DNA of 64,000 nt from Pseudonocardia abyssalis. Lineage in GTDB: Bacteria > Actinomycetota > Actinomycetes > Mycobacteriales > Pseudonocardiaceae. The stretch lies in the NCBI RefSeq assembly GCF_019263705.2, contig NZ_JADQDK010000001.1, positions 1,922,001-1,986,000 on the forward strand. The letters are read 5' to 3'. The position numbers and the translations under genes are program-made. This document shows, piece by piece, positions 9,457 to 18,380 of the stretch (position 1 is the first letter of the stretch; the number at the start of each line of letters is the position of its first letter). Under the pieces are notes generated by a model that saw only the letters and a program-made list of their open reading frames with translations, made no database searches and was not told the DNA's origin.

Positions 9457-9927
9457 TCAGGAGCGCCTCCGTTCCATCCGCACCAGCTCCACCCCCGCCG
9501 AGTCGACGACGGTCCCGGCGTCGCGGTAGCCCGCCGCGGCGTAGAGCCGCCGGTTGTCGTCGCTGCGCGCGCCCGTGACCAGCCAGAACCGCACGACCGA
9601 CGGCGGGGCCGCCGCGTGCACCGCCGTCAGCAGGGCCCGGCCGACCCCGCGCCGCTGCACGTCGGGCGCCACCGTGAGCCGCGCGATCTCCATCCGCCCG
9701 ACCCCGACGCGCCCGCGCACCGACCCCACAAGTCGCGGCCCGAGCCACGCCGCGGCCGCGGGGACGTCCCCTGCGAGGTCGTCGCGCACCTCGTCGAGCG
9801 TCTCCAGCAGCGGGGGGATCCGGGGGGCGTCGTAGCGCTGGGCCTCGGTGACGTAGGCGGCGCGCTGGACAGTCCACAGCTCCCCCGCGTGCTCCGGGCC
9901 CGGCCGGTCCACCCGCAACTGCTCCAT
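9457..9927 (-). CDS. GNAT-family N-acetyltransferase
   Basis: The 156-residue protein has the GNAT acetyl-CoA site [22 protein letters not shown] around residue 80, the standard 'V.p..rg.GiG..Ll' pattern, followed by [23 protein letters not shown] near the C-terminus. It transfers an acyl group from acyl-CoA to an unknown amine. It is monocistronic and divergent from the terD promoter. A GTG nine bases upstream is an alternative start. Confidence 0.88.
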   Translation of the reverse strand: MEQLRVDRPGPEHAGELWTVQRAAYVTEAQRYDAPRIPPLLETLDEVRDDLAGDVPAAAAWLGPRLVGSVRGRVGVGRMEIARLTVAPDVQRRGVGRALLTAVHAAAPPSVVRFWLVTGARSDDNRRLYAAAGYRDAGTVVDSAGVELVRMERRRS

Positions 9928-9977
9928 ATCGGGCACCGTAGGCGGGAACCACCGGTCGTCGTTCACCGTTTGGCATC

Positions 9978-10007
9978 TTGACAGCGGGTCCGGTCCGTCC
10001 CGATATG
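9978..10007 (+). promoter_or_regulatory. Sigma-70-like promoter for terD
   Basis: A perfect TTGACA (9978-9983) is followed after 17-18 bases by CGATATG. This is unusually close to the housekeeping consensus for such a GC-rich genome and points toward terD. The transcript would have a leader of about 90 bases. Confidence 0.6.
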
Positions 10008-10058
10008 CTCGGCCCGGTTCGACTCGGCTGTGCAGAGCGCGATGGGCAGGGCGAGAAC

Positions 10059-10078
10059 TGGGGGGAACGAGCCCCCCG
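10059..10078 (+). promoter_or_regulatory. Stem-loop in the terD leader
   Basis: Six Gs and six Cs (10060-10065 and 10072-10077) form a very stable short hairpin in the leader. It ends about 10 bases before the GGAG ribosome site (10089-10092). It could affect mRNA stability or translation; no regulator is implied by the sequence. Confidence 0.4.
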
Positions 10079-10099
10079 CTACAGATTCGGAGCAAGTAC

Positions 10100-10675
10100 G
10101 TGGGAGTCAGCCTCACCAAGGGTGGAAACGTCAGCCTCACCAAGGAGGCCCCCGGCCTCACCGACGTCATCGTCGGCCTGGGTTGGGACGTCCGCACCAC
10201 CACCGGCACGGAGTTCGACCTCGACGCCTCCGCGATCGTCCTCAACGCGGAGGGCAAGGCCGTCTCCGACAAGCACTTCATCTTCTTCAACAACCTCACC
10301 ACGCCCGACGGCACGGTCGAGCACACCGGCGACAACCTCACCGGTGAGGGCGAGGGCGACGACGAGCAGGTCAAGGTCAACCTGGCCGGCCTGCCCGCCG
10401 AGGTCGACAAGGTCGTCTTCCCGGTCAGCATCTACGACGCCGACACGCGCTCGCAGAGCTTCGGCCAGGTCCGCAACGCGTTCATCCGCGTCGTGAACTC
10501 CGCCGGCGGCGCCGAGATCGCCCGCTACGACCTCACCGAGGACGCCTCCACCGAGACCGCCATGGTCTTCGGCGAGCTCTACCGCAACGGGGCGGACTGG
10601 AAGTTCCGTGCGGTCGGCCAGGGCTACGCCTCGGGCCTCGCGGGCATCGCCCGCGACTTCGGCGTCAACGTCTGA
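10100..10675 (+). CDS. terD: TerD-family stress protein
   Basis: The 191-residue protein is a complete TerD domain: [18 protein letters not shown] start, GLGWDVR, the acidic calcium-site segments [11 protein letters not shown] and [18 protein letters not shown], and the closing [25 protein letters not shown]. TerD proteins bind Ca2+ and take part in resistance to tellurite, phage and other stresses. The GTG start follows GGAG by 7 bases. It heads a long plus-strand run to terB with short gaps or overlaps, so it is probably the first gene of the Ter operon. Confidence 0.95.
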   Translation: MGVSLTKGGNVSLTKEAPGLTDVIVGLGWDVRTTTGTEFDLDASAIVLNAEGKAVSDKHFIFFNNLTTPDGTVEHTGDNLTGEGEGDDEQVKVNLAGLPAEVDKVVFPVSIYDADTRSQSFGQVRNAFIRVVNSAGGAEIARYDLTEDASTETAMVFGELYRNGADWKFRAVGQGYASGLAGIARDFGVNV

Positions 10676-10682
10676 GGTCGCC

Positions 10683-11402
10683 GTGGCCATCGACTACAAC
10701 AAGCGACCGTCCAAGCCCGAGCAGCCCGCGTCGGCTCCACCTGCGGGTGCAGCCGGGCCCGCGGGCGGAGGTGGGGTGTCGCTGTCGAAGGTCACCCTGA
10801 CGAAGTCGGCGCCCAGCATCTCCCTGAAGAAGGGCGGCGGCGGGAGCGGTCAGCTGCGGGTCAACCTGCAGTGGAGCACCGGCGCGGCCCCGGCCAAGAA
10901 GGGGCTGTTCAGCAAGCTGACGGGCGGGGGCGGCGGAGGCGTCGACCTCGACCTGGCGTGCCTGTGGGAGTTCACCGACGGCACCAAGGGCGTGGTGCAG
11001 GCCCTGGGCAACGCGTTCCAGGCCCCGTACCAGGGCGCACCGATCATCCGGCTCGACGGCGACGACCGCTCGGGATCGAACGTCGGCGGCGAGAACATGT
11101 TCATCGACCTGTCGCGGATCAACGAGATCCGCCGCATCCTGGTGTTCACGTTCATCTACGAGGGTACGCCGAACTGGGCGAGCGCCGACGGTGTCGTGAC
11201 CCTGTTCCCGACGGCCGGGCCGGAGATCGAGGTCCGGCTCGACGAGGCCGACACGGGCTCTCCGACGTGCGTGATCGCACTGCTGGAGAACCGCGGCGGC
11301 GAGCTCGTCGTCAACCGGGAGGTGCGCTACATCCGGGGCGGTCAGGCCGACGTCGACAAGGCGTACGGCTGGGGCATGGAATGGGCCCGCGGACGCAAGT
11401 GA
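10683..11402 (+). CDS. TerA-like tellurium-resistance family protein
   Basis: The 239-residue protein has a short Pro/Ala-rich N-terminal tail, then VSLSKVTLTKSAPSISLKKGG, which resembles TerD-type N-termini. A larger beta-rich domain follows (LRVNLQWSTG, VDLDLACLWEF, FIDLSRINEIRRILVFTFIYEG, REVRYIRGGQADVDKAYGWGMEW). This matches the TerA branch of the TerD superfamily. It begins 7 bases after terD with GAGG as ribosome site. Its partner is probably the TerD/TerC membrane-associated complex. Confidence 0.75.
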   Translation: MAIDYNKRPSKPEQPASAPPAGAAGPAGGGGVSLSKVTLTKSAPSISLKKGGGGSGQLRVNLQWSTGAAPAKKGLFSKLTGGGGGGVDLDLACLWEFTDGTKGVVQALGNAFQAPYQGAPIIRLDGDDRSGSNVGGENMFIDLSRINEIRRILVFTFIYEGTPNWASADGVVTLFPTAGPEIEVRLDEADTGSPTCVIALLENRGGELVVNREVRYIRGGQADVDKAYGWGMEWARGRK

Positions 11403-11457
11403 CACGACGGTAGGGAGCGCCACAACGCAGTGGCTCCGTTGCGAGAGGGGCACTGCG

Positions 11458-12636
11458 ATGAGGCACTTCGGGTTCCTGAGCGCGTCCGACCAGGACGAGC
11501 TGTTCGAGCGGCCGCCGGAGCGGTTCTCCCGCGAGAGCGGGCACGACCTGCTCTCGGTGGGCCTCGGCGCCACGCTCTACATGCCGGCCGACCGGCCCGC
11601 ACTGGTCGCCGACGTCACGAAGCAGGCGTCCGCCGGCGTCACGTCGGTGGTCGTCTGCCTCGAGGACTCCATCGCCGACGAGCAGGTGGAGCTCGCGGAG
11701 GACAACCTCGTCCGCGCCCTCACCGAACTGCACGCCGACCCCGGCGCCGAGCTGCCCCTGCTGTTCGTCCGGGTCCGTGACCCCCGGCAGATGCCGGCCC
11801 TCGTCGCCCGCCTGGGGGCGGCCGTGCGCGTCCTCGACGGTTTCGTGCTGCCCAAGTTCACCGCTCTCTCGGGCACCGACTACCTGCACGCCCTCGACGC
11901 CGCCGACCGGCTGGTCGACCCGGTCCGGGGCGGGCGCAGGCTGCTCGCGATGCCGGTGATCGAGTCGGGCGCGGTGCTCTACGCCGAGACGCGCGTCGAC
12001 GAGCTGACGCGGCTGCGCGCCCTGCTACACCGCGACCGCGCCCGCATCCTCGCCGTCCGACTCGGCGCGACCGACCTCTGCGCCCTCTACGGGCTGCGCC
12101 GCTCCCCCGAGCTGACGATCTACGACGTCAAGGTCGTGAGCAACCTGATCGCCGATGTCGTCAACGTGCTGGGCCGCGCCGACGGGACCGGGTTCACCGT
12201 CACCGGACCGGTCTGGGAGTACTACGCCGCCGCGGAGCGGATCTTCAAGCCACAGCTGCGGCAGGCCCCGTTCGACGAGCACGACGAGCGCGAGCTGCGC
12301 AGCAGGCTCGTGTCGAGGGCGATCGACGGTCTGATCCGCGAGGTCGAGATGGACAAGGCCAACGGGCTGCACGGCAAGACCGCGATCCACCCGAGCCACG
12401 TCGCCGTCGTCAACGCACTGTCGGTGGTGTCGTCGGAGGAGTACCGCGACGCCACGGCGGTGCTCGGCGCCGGGCGCGGCAGCGGGGTCATGGCGTCGGG
12501 GCACGGCAACAAGATGAACGAGATCCGCCCGCACATGGCCTGGGCGCGGCTCACCGCGCTGCGCGCGCAGGTGTTCGGCGTCGCGCGCGAGGGCGTCTCG
12601 TTCGTCGACCTGCTGGCCGCCAGCCTGCCGAGGTGA
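11458..12636 (+). CDS. HpcH/citrate-lyase-beta-like enzyme of the Ter locus
   Basis: The 392-residue protein has the HpcH/HpaI/CitE TIM-barrel pattern: LGATLYMPADRPALV early, VVVCLEDSIADEQV with the acidic metal ligands, LLAMPVIESGAVLYAE, and GLHGKTAIHPSHVAVVNAL. The family makes or breaks carbon-carbon bonds of CoA esters or keto acids with Mg2+. In Ter operons a member of this family occurs with PRTases and a HAD phosphatase; comparative genomics (Anantharaman, Iyer and Aravind) predicted that the set makes a nucleoside-like metabolite. The real substrate is unknown. Confidence 0.82.
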   Translation: MRHFGFLSASDQDELFERPPERFSRESGHDLLSVGLGATLYMPADRPALVADVTKQASAGVTSVVVCLEDSIADEQVELAEDNLVRALTELHADPGAELPLLFVRVRDPRQMPALVARLGAAVRVLDGFVLPKFTALSGTDYLHALDAADRLVDPVRGGRRLLAMPVIESGAVLYAETRVDELTRLRALLHRDRARILAVRLGATDLCALYGLRRSPELTIYDVKVVSNLIADVVNVLGRADGTGFTVTGPVWEYYAAAERIFKPQLRQAPFDEHDERELRSRLVSRAIDGLIREVEMDKANGLHGKTAIHPSHVAVVNALSVVSSEEYRDATAVLGAGRGSGVMASGHGNKMNEIRPHMAWARLTALRAQVFGVAREGVSFVDLLAASLPR

Positions 12637-14060
12637 CACACGCCGAAGTGACACACACTGCGCAGGTGACTCTCTCGACGTCCCCCCTCACCGACCGGAT
12701 CGGCGTGCACGTCCGCGCGATCGGGCCCGGCGCCGACCCCGCGGTCCTGCTCGGGCTCGCGCTGCGGCGCAACCCGCGCCGCGCCCAGTTGCTCGTGTCC
12801 CGCGTGCTGGGCAAGCACGTGCCGACCGACCCGCGGCTGGTGCGTGCGGCCGGGCTGCTGCTCGGCGGCCTGGTGGCCGACGTCCTGGCCGGACGCGATC
12901 CGCGCCCGCTGCCGGTCGACCTGCTGCACGCGGCCGTCGGCGGGGACCGCAGCGCCGCGATCACCCTCGGGCTGACGGCGGGGGCGGGGCGGACGTCCGT
13001 CGACGCGCTGGTGCTCGGCTACGCGGAGACCGCGACAGCGCTCGGGCACTGCGTCGCGGAGGCCCTGACCGCCGACTACCTGCACTCCACCCGCCGTCCC
13101 GTCGACGGGTTCTCCGCGGCGGGCGGGTTCAGCGAGGAACACTCGCATGCCACCGACCACCTGCTGCTCCCCGCCGACCCGGACCTGCTCCGCGGCGACC
13201 GCCCACTGGTGCTGGTCGACGACGAGCTGAGCACCGGGCGCACCGTCCTCAACACCATCACCGCCCTGCACGCGACCCACCCCCGCGCGCGCTACGTCGT
13301 GGCGACGCTGGTGGACGCCCGCCCGGACGACACCCTGGTCGACGGGGTGGCCGCCCTGGGCGCGCGCCTGGACGTGGTGGCGCTGTGCCGGGCCGAGGTG
13401 ACGGTGCCACCGGACGTGCACGAGCGGGTAGCGGAGGTCCGGGCAGCGCTGGCGGACCCCGCCCGGCGACCTGTCGCCCCGGCCGGGTCGCAGTGGGGTG
13501 GCTCCACTGCAACCGGGTCGGAGCAGAGCCACCCCACTGCGACCCGGGGTGAGACGACCCGGGGTGAGACGACCCGGGTCGTGCTCGGTGGGTGCGGGTG
13601 GCCCGACGGGCTGCCCGTCGGGGGCCGCCACGGCTTCCTCGCCGAGCACCACCGCGCCCTCGACGCCGCCCTGCCCGCCCTCGCCCGCTCCCTCGGCGCC
13701 CGGCCGGGCGAGAGCACGCTGGTGCTCGGCACCGAGGAGCTCATGGCGCTCCCGCTGCGCCTGGCCCAGACCCTCGCCGACGCCGGCTGCGCGGTCCGGT
13801 TCTCCACCACCACCCGCTCCCCCGCCGTCGTCGTCGACGAGCCGGGGTACGCCCTGCGCACCGGGCTCACCTTCGGAGCACACGACGACCCGGCCGACGG
13901 CCCCGGGCCGCGCTTCGCCTACAACCTCGGCGGGCCGGGGAGCTGGGACCACGTGGTCGTCGTCGTCGACCCGTCCGCCGACACTCCCGCCCTGCACGAC
14001 GGGCTGCTCGCCGCACTCGCCCCCCTGACCAGGAGGACCACGCTGGTGATCACGCCATGA
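12633..14060 (+). CDS. Phosphoribosyltransferase-TRSP domain protein of the Ter locus
   Basis: The 475-residue protein has an N-terminal PRTase domain with the PRPP loop LVLVDDELSTGRTVLNTI (about residues 193-210). The C-terminal TRSP domain (from about residue 318, with STLVLGTEELMALP and the YNLGG segment) always accompanies Ter-type PRTases. The GTG start overlaps the stop of the HpcH gene by 4 bases. GTG codons at 12648 and 12666 are alternatives. Between the domains, residues 284-317 are a low-complexity linker encoded by a copy of a genomic palindromic repeat plus two 15-base units, so the gene has absorbed a repeat element in frame. Confidence 0.85.
   Translation: MTHAEVTHTAQVTLSTSPLTDRIGVHVRAIGPGADPAVLLGLALRRNPRRAQLLVSRVLGKHVPTDPRLVRAAGLLLGGLVADVLAGRDPRPLPVDLLHAAVGGDRSAAITLGLTAGAGRTSVDALVLGYAETATALGHCVAEALTADYLHSTRRPVDGFSAAGGFSEEHSHATDHLLLPADPDLLRGDRPLVLVDDELSTGRTVLNTITALHATHPRARYVVATLVDARPDDTLVDGVAALGARLDVVALCRAEVTVPPDVHERVAEVRAALADPARRPVAPAGSQWGGSTATGSEQSHPTATRGETTRGETTRVVLGGCGWPDGLPVGGRHGFLAEHHRALDAALPALARSLGARPGESTLVLGTEELMALPLRLAQTLADAGCAVRFSTTTRSPAVVVDEPGYALRTGLTFGAHDDPADGPGPRFAYNLGGPGSWDHVVVVVDPSADTPALHDGLLAALAPLTRRTTLVITP
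13483..13547. repeat. Palindromic repeat, copy C (inside the PRTase gene)
   Basis: The outer arms are a perfect 22-base inverted repeat (13483-13504 and 13526-13547) around GCAGTGGGGTGGCTC / GAGCCACCCCACTGC. The same core occurs at 51.8 kb and 52.9 kb. Directly after it GGGGTGAGACGACCC is present twice in tandem. The whole stretch keeps the reading frame open and codes for the interdomain linker. Confidence 0.9.
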
Positions 14061-15196
14061 CCCCCGATCCCCTACGGGGCCCCGCGTTCGGCAGCTACGC
14101 CCCCGACGAGGTCGCGTGGCTGCTCACCGACCTGTCCGGCGTCGAGCTGGAGGCGCCGACGGAGGAGCGCGAGGAGGCGATCCAGAGCGGCGGCGCGCAC
14201 TACGCGGAGTCGCTGCCGGTGGAGTTCCAGCCCGACGCGGCCTACCTCGACGTCTACCGCTCCGCGCTCGCCGCCACCGCCGCCCGGCTCGCGCAGGCCG
14301 TCGGCACCGTCACCGAACTGATCCTGCGCGAGCGGGGCCCCGACGTCGTCCTCGCCTCCCTGGCCCGCGCGGGCACCCCCGTCGGGATCCTGCTGCGCCG
14401 CTGGGCCGCGGCCCGGCACGGCCTGGAGCTGCCGCACTACGCCGTGTCGATCGTCCGCGGCCGCGGCATCGACACCGTCGCCCTCGACCACCTCGCCGCG
14501 CACCACGATCCCGCGCACGTCGTGTTCGTCGACGGCTGGACGGGCAAGGGCGCGATCAACCGCGAGCTGGCCGATGCGCTGGGGCGCGACGGGCGGGGCT
14601 TCGATCCCGACCTCGCCGTCCTCGCCGACCCCGGTCGCTGTGCCCGCACCTTCGGCACCCGCGACGACTGGCTGATCGCCTCGGCGTGCCTGAACTCGAC
14701 GGTCTCCGGGCTGGTCTCGCGGACCGTGCTCAACGACCGGCTGATCGGCCCCGGGCAGTACCACGGGGCGAAGTTCTACGCCGAGCTCGCCGGCTCCGAC
14801 GTCTCGAACGCGTTCCTCGACGCCGTCACCGCGGAGTTCCCCGGCGTCACCGACACACAGCTCGCCGGCACCACCGGACCCGCCGACCGTGAGCCCGACC
14901 ACGCCGGCTGGGCCGCGGTCGAGCGGATCGTCGACGCGTACGGCATCGGGGACGTCAACCTGGTCAAGCCCGGCGTCGGCGAGACCACCCGCGTGCTGCT
15001 GCGCCGCGTCCCGTGGAAGGTGCTGACGCGCGCTGGCGCCCCGGAGGCCGATCTCGCCCACGTCCGGTTGCTCGCGGCGCAGCGCGGCGTGCCGGTGGAG
15101 GAGGTCGACGACCTGCCCTACAGCTGCGTCGGGCTCATCCACCCGCGCTACACCCGGGGCGCCACCGGGGCCGACGGGCTGGCCGCGAGCCGATGA
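14057..15196 (+). CDS. StiP-family cysteine protease/PRTase with PELOTA-like domain
   Basis: The 379-residue protein overlaps the previous stop by 4 bases (ATGA). The first 280 residues match the StiP-type PRTase-fold domain of Ter operons: GSYAPDEVAWLLTDL start, ARAGTPVGILLRR, HYAVSIVRGRGID, HVVFVDGWTGKGAI and the conserved CLNSTVSGLVSRT. The C-terminal 100 residues (NLVKPGVGETTRVLLRRVPWKVL ... DLPYSCVGLIHPRYT) resemble the PELOTA RNA-binding domain. It is predicted to act with the neighbouring PRTase and HAD enzyme on one pathway. The protease activity is only a database label. Confidence 0.82.
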   Translation: MTPDPLRGPAFGSYAPDEVAWLLTDLSGVELEAPTEEREEAIQSGGAHYAESLPVEFQPDAAYLDVYRSALAATAARLAQAVGTVTELILRERGPDVVLASLARAGTPVGILLRRWAAARHGLELPHYAVSIVRGRGIDTVALDHLAAHHDPAHVVFVDGWTGKGAINRELADALGRDGRGFDPDLAVLADPGRCARTFGTRDDWLIASACLNSTVSGLVSRTVLNDRLIGPGQYHGAKFYAELAGSDVSNAFLDAVTAEFPGVTDTQLAGTTGPADREPDHAGWAAVERIVDAYGIGDVNLVKPGVGETTRVLLRRVPWKVLTRAGAPEADLAHVRLLAAQRGVPVEEVDDLPYSCVGLIHPRYTRGATGADGLAASR

Positions 15197-16035
15197 GCGT
15201 CGTCGCGTGCCTCGACCTCGACCGCACCGTCATCTACTCCGCGCGCTCGCTGGACCTGCGGATGCCCGACCACGAGGCCCCGCGCCTGCTGTGCGTCGAG
15301 GTCTACCGCAACGCCCCGCTGTCGTTCATGACCGAGGACGCCGTGGTGGCGTTCCACGCACTGCGCGAGGCCGCCGAGATCGTCCCCACGACGACGCGGA
15401 CGCCCGAGCAGCTCGCCCGCGTGCACCTGCCCGGCCCGCCGCCGCGGTACGCGATCGCCGCCAACGGCGGGCACCTGCTCGTCGACGGCGTGCCCGACCC
15501 CGACTGGGCCGACGTCGTGCGGGAGCGGCTGGCGGAGTGCGCGCCGCTGGCGCAGGTGCAGGCCCACCTCGACGCCGTCAGCGGGGCGTTCGTGCTCAAC
15601 CGGCGCACCGCGAGCGAGCTGTTCTGCTACGCCGTCGTCGAGCGCGCTGACGTCCCCGACGGCTGGGTGCGCGACCTCACCGGCTGGTGCGGCGAGCGCG
15701 GGTGGACGGTGTCGTTGCAGGGCCGCAAGGTCTACGCGGTGCCGCGGACGCTGACGAAGTCCGCAGCCGCCCGCGAGGTCGCCACCCGGCTCGGCGCGCG
15801 CGCTCTCCTCGCCGCGGGCGACTCCCTGCTCGACGCCGACCTCCTCGACGCCGCCGACCACGCCGTCCGCCCCGCCCACGGCGAGCTGCACGACACCGGC
15901 TGGACCCGCGACGGACTGGTCGTCACCGCCGCGACGGGTGGCGCGGCCGGGGCGGAACTCCTGGGGGTGCTCCGGGAGTTGGCAGTGCAGGCGTCGGCGG
16001 TGCAGGGCCGATCACCGGCGCGTGGCAGGGTGTGA
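15193..16035 (+). CDS. HAD-superfamily hydrolase of the Ter locus
   Basis: The 280-residue protein has HAD motif I as DLDRTVIYS (nucleophile Asp near residue 8), a TTTRT segment where motif II is expected, and motif IV AAGDSLLDADLL (around residue 215). It probably removes a phosphate from the product of the PRTase genes. It overlaps the upstream stop by 4 bases, which supports one operon from terD to terB. The last 30 residues are low-complexity and less certain. Confidence 0.85.
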   Translation: MSVVACLDLDRTVIYSARSLDLRMPDHEAPRLLCVEVYRNAPLSFMTEDAVVAFHALREAAEIVPTTTRTPEQLARVHLPGPPPRYAIAANGGHLLVDGVPDPDWADVVRERLAECAPLAQVQAHLDAVSGAFVLNRRTASELFCYAVVERADVPDGWVRDLTGWCGERGWTVSLQGRKVYAVPRTLTKSAAAREVATRLGARALLAAGDSLLDADLLDAADHAVRPAHGELHDTGWTRDGLVVTAATGGAAGAELLGVLRELAVQASAVQGRSPARGRV

Positions 16036-16065
16036 ACCCTCCGACGAAGGGACGATTGCGACACC

Positions 16066-16521
16066 ATGGGCTTCTTCGACCAGCTCAAGACCAAGATGGC
16101 CGGCCTGCAGGCCACGGCCACCACCGAGGTCGCCAAGTTCAAGACCAAGGACTTCGCGAAGGCGAGCATGGCGATGTGCGCGCTCATCGCCGCCGCCGAC
16201 GGCACGATCAGTGCCGAGGAGCGTCGCAAGACCGCCGGGTTCATCGGCAGCAACGAGGCGCTGAAGGTGTTCCCGCCGAGCGAGCTGCAGGACCACTTCA
16301 CGTTCTACGCCTCGAAGCTGGAGTCCGACTACGACTTCGGCAAGCTCGAGGCGATCGCCACGATCGGCAAGCTGAAGAAGGACCAGCCCGCGGCCCGGGC
16401 CGTCATCCAGGTCGGGATCATCGTCGGCGGGGCCGACGGCGACTTCGACAAGGACGAGCAGCAGGCCGTGCGCGAGGCGTGCCTCGCCGTCGGCATCTCG
16501 CCCGCGGAGTTCGATCTCTGA
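16066..16521 (+). CDS. terB: TerB-family protein
   Basis: The 151-residue helical protein contains the TerB metal-site pattern twice, in MCALIAAADGTISAEERRK (about residue 45) and IIVGGADGDFDKDEQQAVRE (about residue 125). TerB binds divalent metal and links TerC at the membrane to cytoplasmic Ter partners. It ends the plus-strand operon and is convergent with the second TerD across a strong hairpin. Confidence 0.94.
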   Translation: MGFFDQLKTKMAGLQATATTEVAKFKTKDFAKASMAMCALIAAADGTISAEERRKTAGFIGSNEALKVFPPSELQDHFTFYASKLESDYDFGKLEAIATIGKLKKDQPAARAVIQVGIIVGGADGDFDKDEQQAVREACLAVGISPAEFDL

Positions 16522-16525
16522 AGCA

Positions 16526-16567
16526 CGTGCGCGGAAACGGTGGCCGGGCCCACCGTTTCCGCGCACG
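16526..16567. terminator. Bidirectional hairpin between terB and the second TerD gene
   Basis: A perfect 18-base inverted repeat (16526-16543 and 16550-16567) with a 6-base loop lies between the two convergent stops. There is no T-run, as is common for actinobacterial terminators. The 14-mer GTTTCCGCGCACGA from its right arm recurs at 44166-44179 inside the lyase fusion gene. Confidence 0.7.
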
Positions 16568-16569
16568 AC

Positions 16570-17148
16570 CTACAGGTGCGCCGCCGTCGCCGGCAGCAGG
16601 TCCTGGAACGTGCGGCCGGAGGCGATCGCGCCGATCGCGGTCATGCTCCAGCCGCCCTGCCCGTCGCGCGCGACCTTGGCCATGATCTGCGCGTTGTGCT
16701 TCCCCGAGCCGGAGAGTTCGTAGCGGGCCAGCTCCTCGTTCGTCGTCTCGTCGACCAGGCGGCAGAACGCGTTCTCGATCTGCGAGAAGTCCTGGCCCGT
16801 GAACGAGTTGACCGTGAACACGATCTGCGCGACCGCGGGTGAGAGCCGGGCGAGGTCGACGATCACGGACTCGTCGTCGCCGTCGCCCGCACCGGTGAGG
16901 TTGTCGCCGGTGTGCTGCACGGAGCCGTCCTTGCTGCGCAGCTGCCGGAACCACACGGCGTCGACCAGCTGGCTGCCCGCGTCGAACAGCAACGCCGAGG
17001 CGTCGAGGTCGATCGACTGGCTCCTGGAACCGAACAGGCCGCGCTTCTTCACCGCGTCCCAGCCCAGCCCCATGCGGACGACGGACAGGGCGCCGCCGCC
17101 GCGCTTGGCCAGCGAGACCTTCTGACCCTTCTGCAGGCTGACGGTCAC
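16570..17148 (-). CDS. TerD-family stress protein (second copy)
   Basis: The 192-residue TerD domain begins VSLQKGQKVSLAKRGGGAL. It has GLGWDAVKKRGLFGSRSQSIDLDASALLFD, the acidic TGDNLTGAGDGDDESVIV segment and a C-terminal SMTAIGAIASGRTFQDLLP. The VKKRGLFG insertion is typical of the TerD/TerZ-like branch found next to DUF475 TerC proteins. Its GTG overlaps the TerC-like stop by 4 bases, so both come from one transcript. Confidence 0.92.
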   Translation of the reverse strand: MTVSLQKGQKVSLAKRGGGALSVVRMGLGWDAVKKRGLFGSRSQSIDLDASALLFDAGSQLVDAVWFRQLRSKDGSVQHTGDNLTGAGDGDDESVIVDLARLSPAVAQIVFTVNSFTGQDFSQIENAFCRLVDETTNEELARYELSGSGKHNAQIMAKVARDGQGGWSMTAIGAIASGRTFQDLLPATAAHL

Positions 17149-18269
17149 TTCGCCGCCAGCTCGTCGGCCGACTTGTGCGTGTCGACACCCTCGGCGGCCA
17201 GCCTGCGGTTGCGCAGGATGCTGGACAGCAGCGCGGCACCGATGAACGCGACGCCGATGAGGCCCGTGAGGATCTCGTTGACGTGGTAGCCGATCCCGAC
17301 CAGCAGGATGACCGCCAGCGCGCCGATCGCCCAGTGCGCGCCGTGCTCGAGGTAGACGTAGTCGGCCAGCGTGCCCTTGCGCACCAGGAACACGGTGAGC
17401 GAGCGGACGAACATCGCGCCGATCAGGCCGAGGCCCAGCGCGATGATGATCGGGTCCGGGGTGATCGCGAACGCGCCGATGACCCCGTCGAAGGAGAACG
17501 CGGCGTCGAGGACCTCGAGGTAGAGGAACAGGAAGAAGCCCGCCTTGCCGGTCGCCTTCGCGAGGTTGCTCGGGCCGCCGTTCGTCGACGGCGCCGTGTC
17601 CTCGCCCTCCACCTCCTCCATCTGCGCCTGGCCTGCCTGCTCGAAGAACTGGCCCAGACCCTGCACGGCGAGGTAGGTGATCAGCCCGAGCGATCCGGCG
17701 AGCAGCACGACGGCGGGGTCCTCGGCGAGGAACTGCGAGAGCAGCACCAGCGCGAGCACGGCCATGACGATGGAGATCCGCTCGATCTGGCCGATGCGGG
17801 AGAGGAACTTCTCGATCGGCTGCAGCCACTTGATGTCGCGGTCCTCGAACATCCAGTCCAGGAACAGCATGAACAGGAACATGCCGCCGAACGCGGCGAT
17901 CTGCGGGTACGCCTCGTCGAGCAGCGCCGCGTAGCTGGTGGGGTCGCTCTCCGGGCGCTGCTCCAGCGCCAGCGTCAACGACTCCACCGGGTTCAGTCCG
18001 GCCGTGACGGCCACGATGACCAGCGGGAACACCAGCCGCATGCCGAACACGGCGATGAAGATGCCGATGGTGAGGAAGATCTTCTGCCAGAACTCGCTCA
18101 TCCGCTCGAGGATCGTGGCGTTGACGACCGCGTTGTCGAACGACAGCGAGATCTCGAGTACGCCGAGGATCGCGCAGAGGATCAGCGCCGTCCAGCCGCC
18201 GTACAGGAAGGCGATGACGAGCGACACGATCGTCACCGCGTACGACCAGCCGAAGATGCGAAGGTTCAT
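17145..18269 (-). CDS. TerC-like integral membrane protein (DUF475)
   Basis: The 374-residue protein has about nine hydrophobic segments and two copies of the TerC metal-transport motif: LEISLSFDNAVVNA (near residue 40) and LEVLDAAFSFDGVIGAF (near residue 240). These acidic FDN/FDG motifs identify the TerC/DUF475 family, proposed to anchor Ter complexes and move Mn2+ or related ions. The ATG at MNLRIFGW is chosen because longer N-terminal extensions are polar and unlike the family. It is the first gene of the pair with TerD. Confidence 0.9.
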   Translation of the reverse strand: MNLRIFGWSYAVTIVSLVIAFLYGGWTALILCAILGVLEISLSFDNAVVNATILERMSEFWQKIFLTIGIFIAVFGMRLVFPLVIVAVTAGLNPVESLTLALEQRPESDPTSYAALLDEAYPQIAAFGGMFLFMLFLDWMFEDRDIKWLQPIEKFLSRIGQIERISIVMAVLALVLLSQFLAEDPAVVLLAGSLGLITYLAVQGLGQFFEQAGQAQMEEVEGEDTAPSTNGGPSNLAKATGKAGFFLFLYLEVLDAAFSFDGVIGAFAITPDPIIIALGLGLIGAMFVRSLTVFLVRKGTLADYVYLEHGAHWAIGALAVILLVGIGYHVNEILTGLIGVAFIGAALLSSILRNRRLAAEGVDTHKSADELAAK

Positions 18270-18380
18270 GTCCTGATGGTCCTGTTCCCCTGTCGAAGTC
18301 CCGAATAGCGCGTGCGACGCGCCGCCACGGTAGCCGGTACGGGTCACCACGGACGGAGTGCGCCGCCCAGTGTGCCCGGG

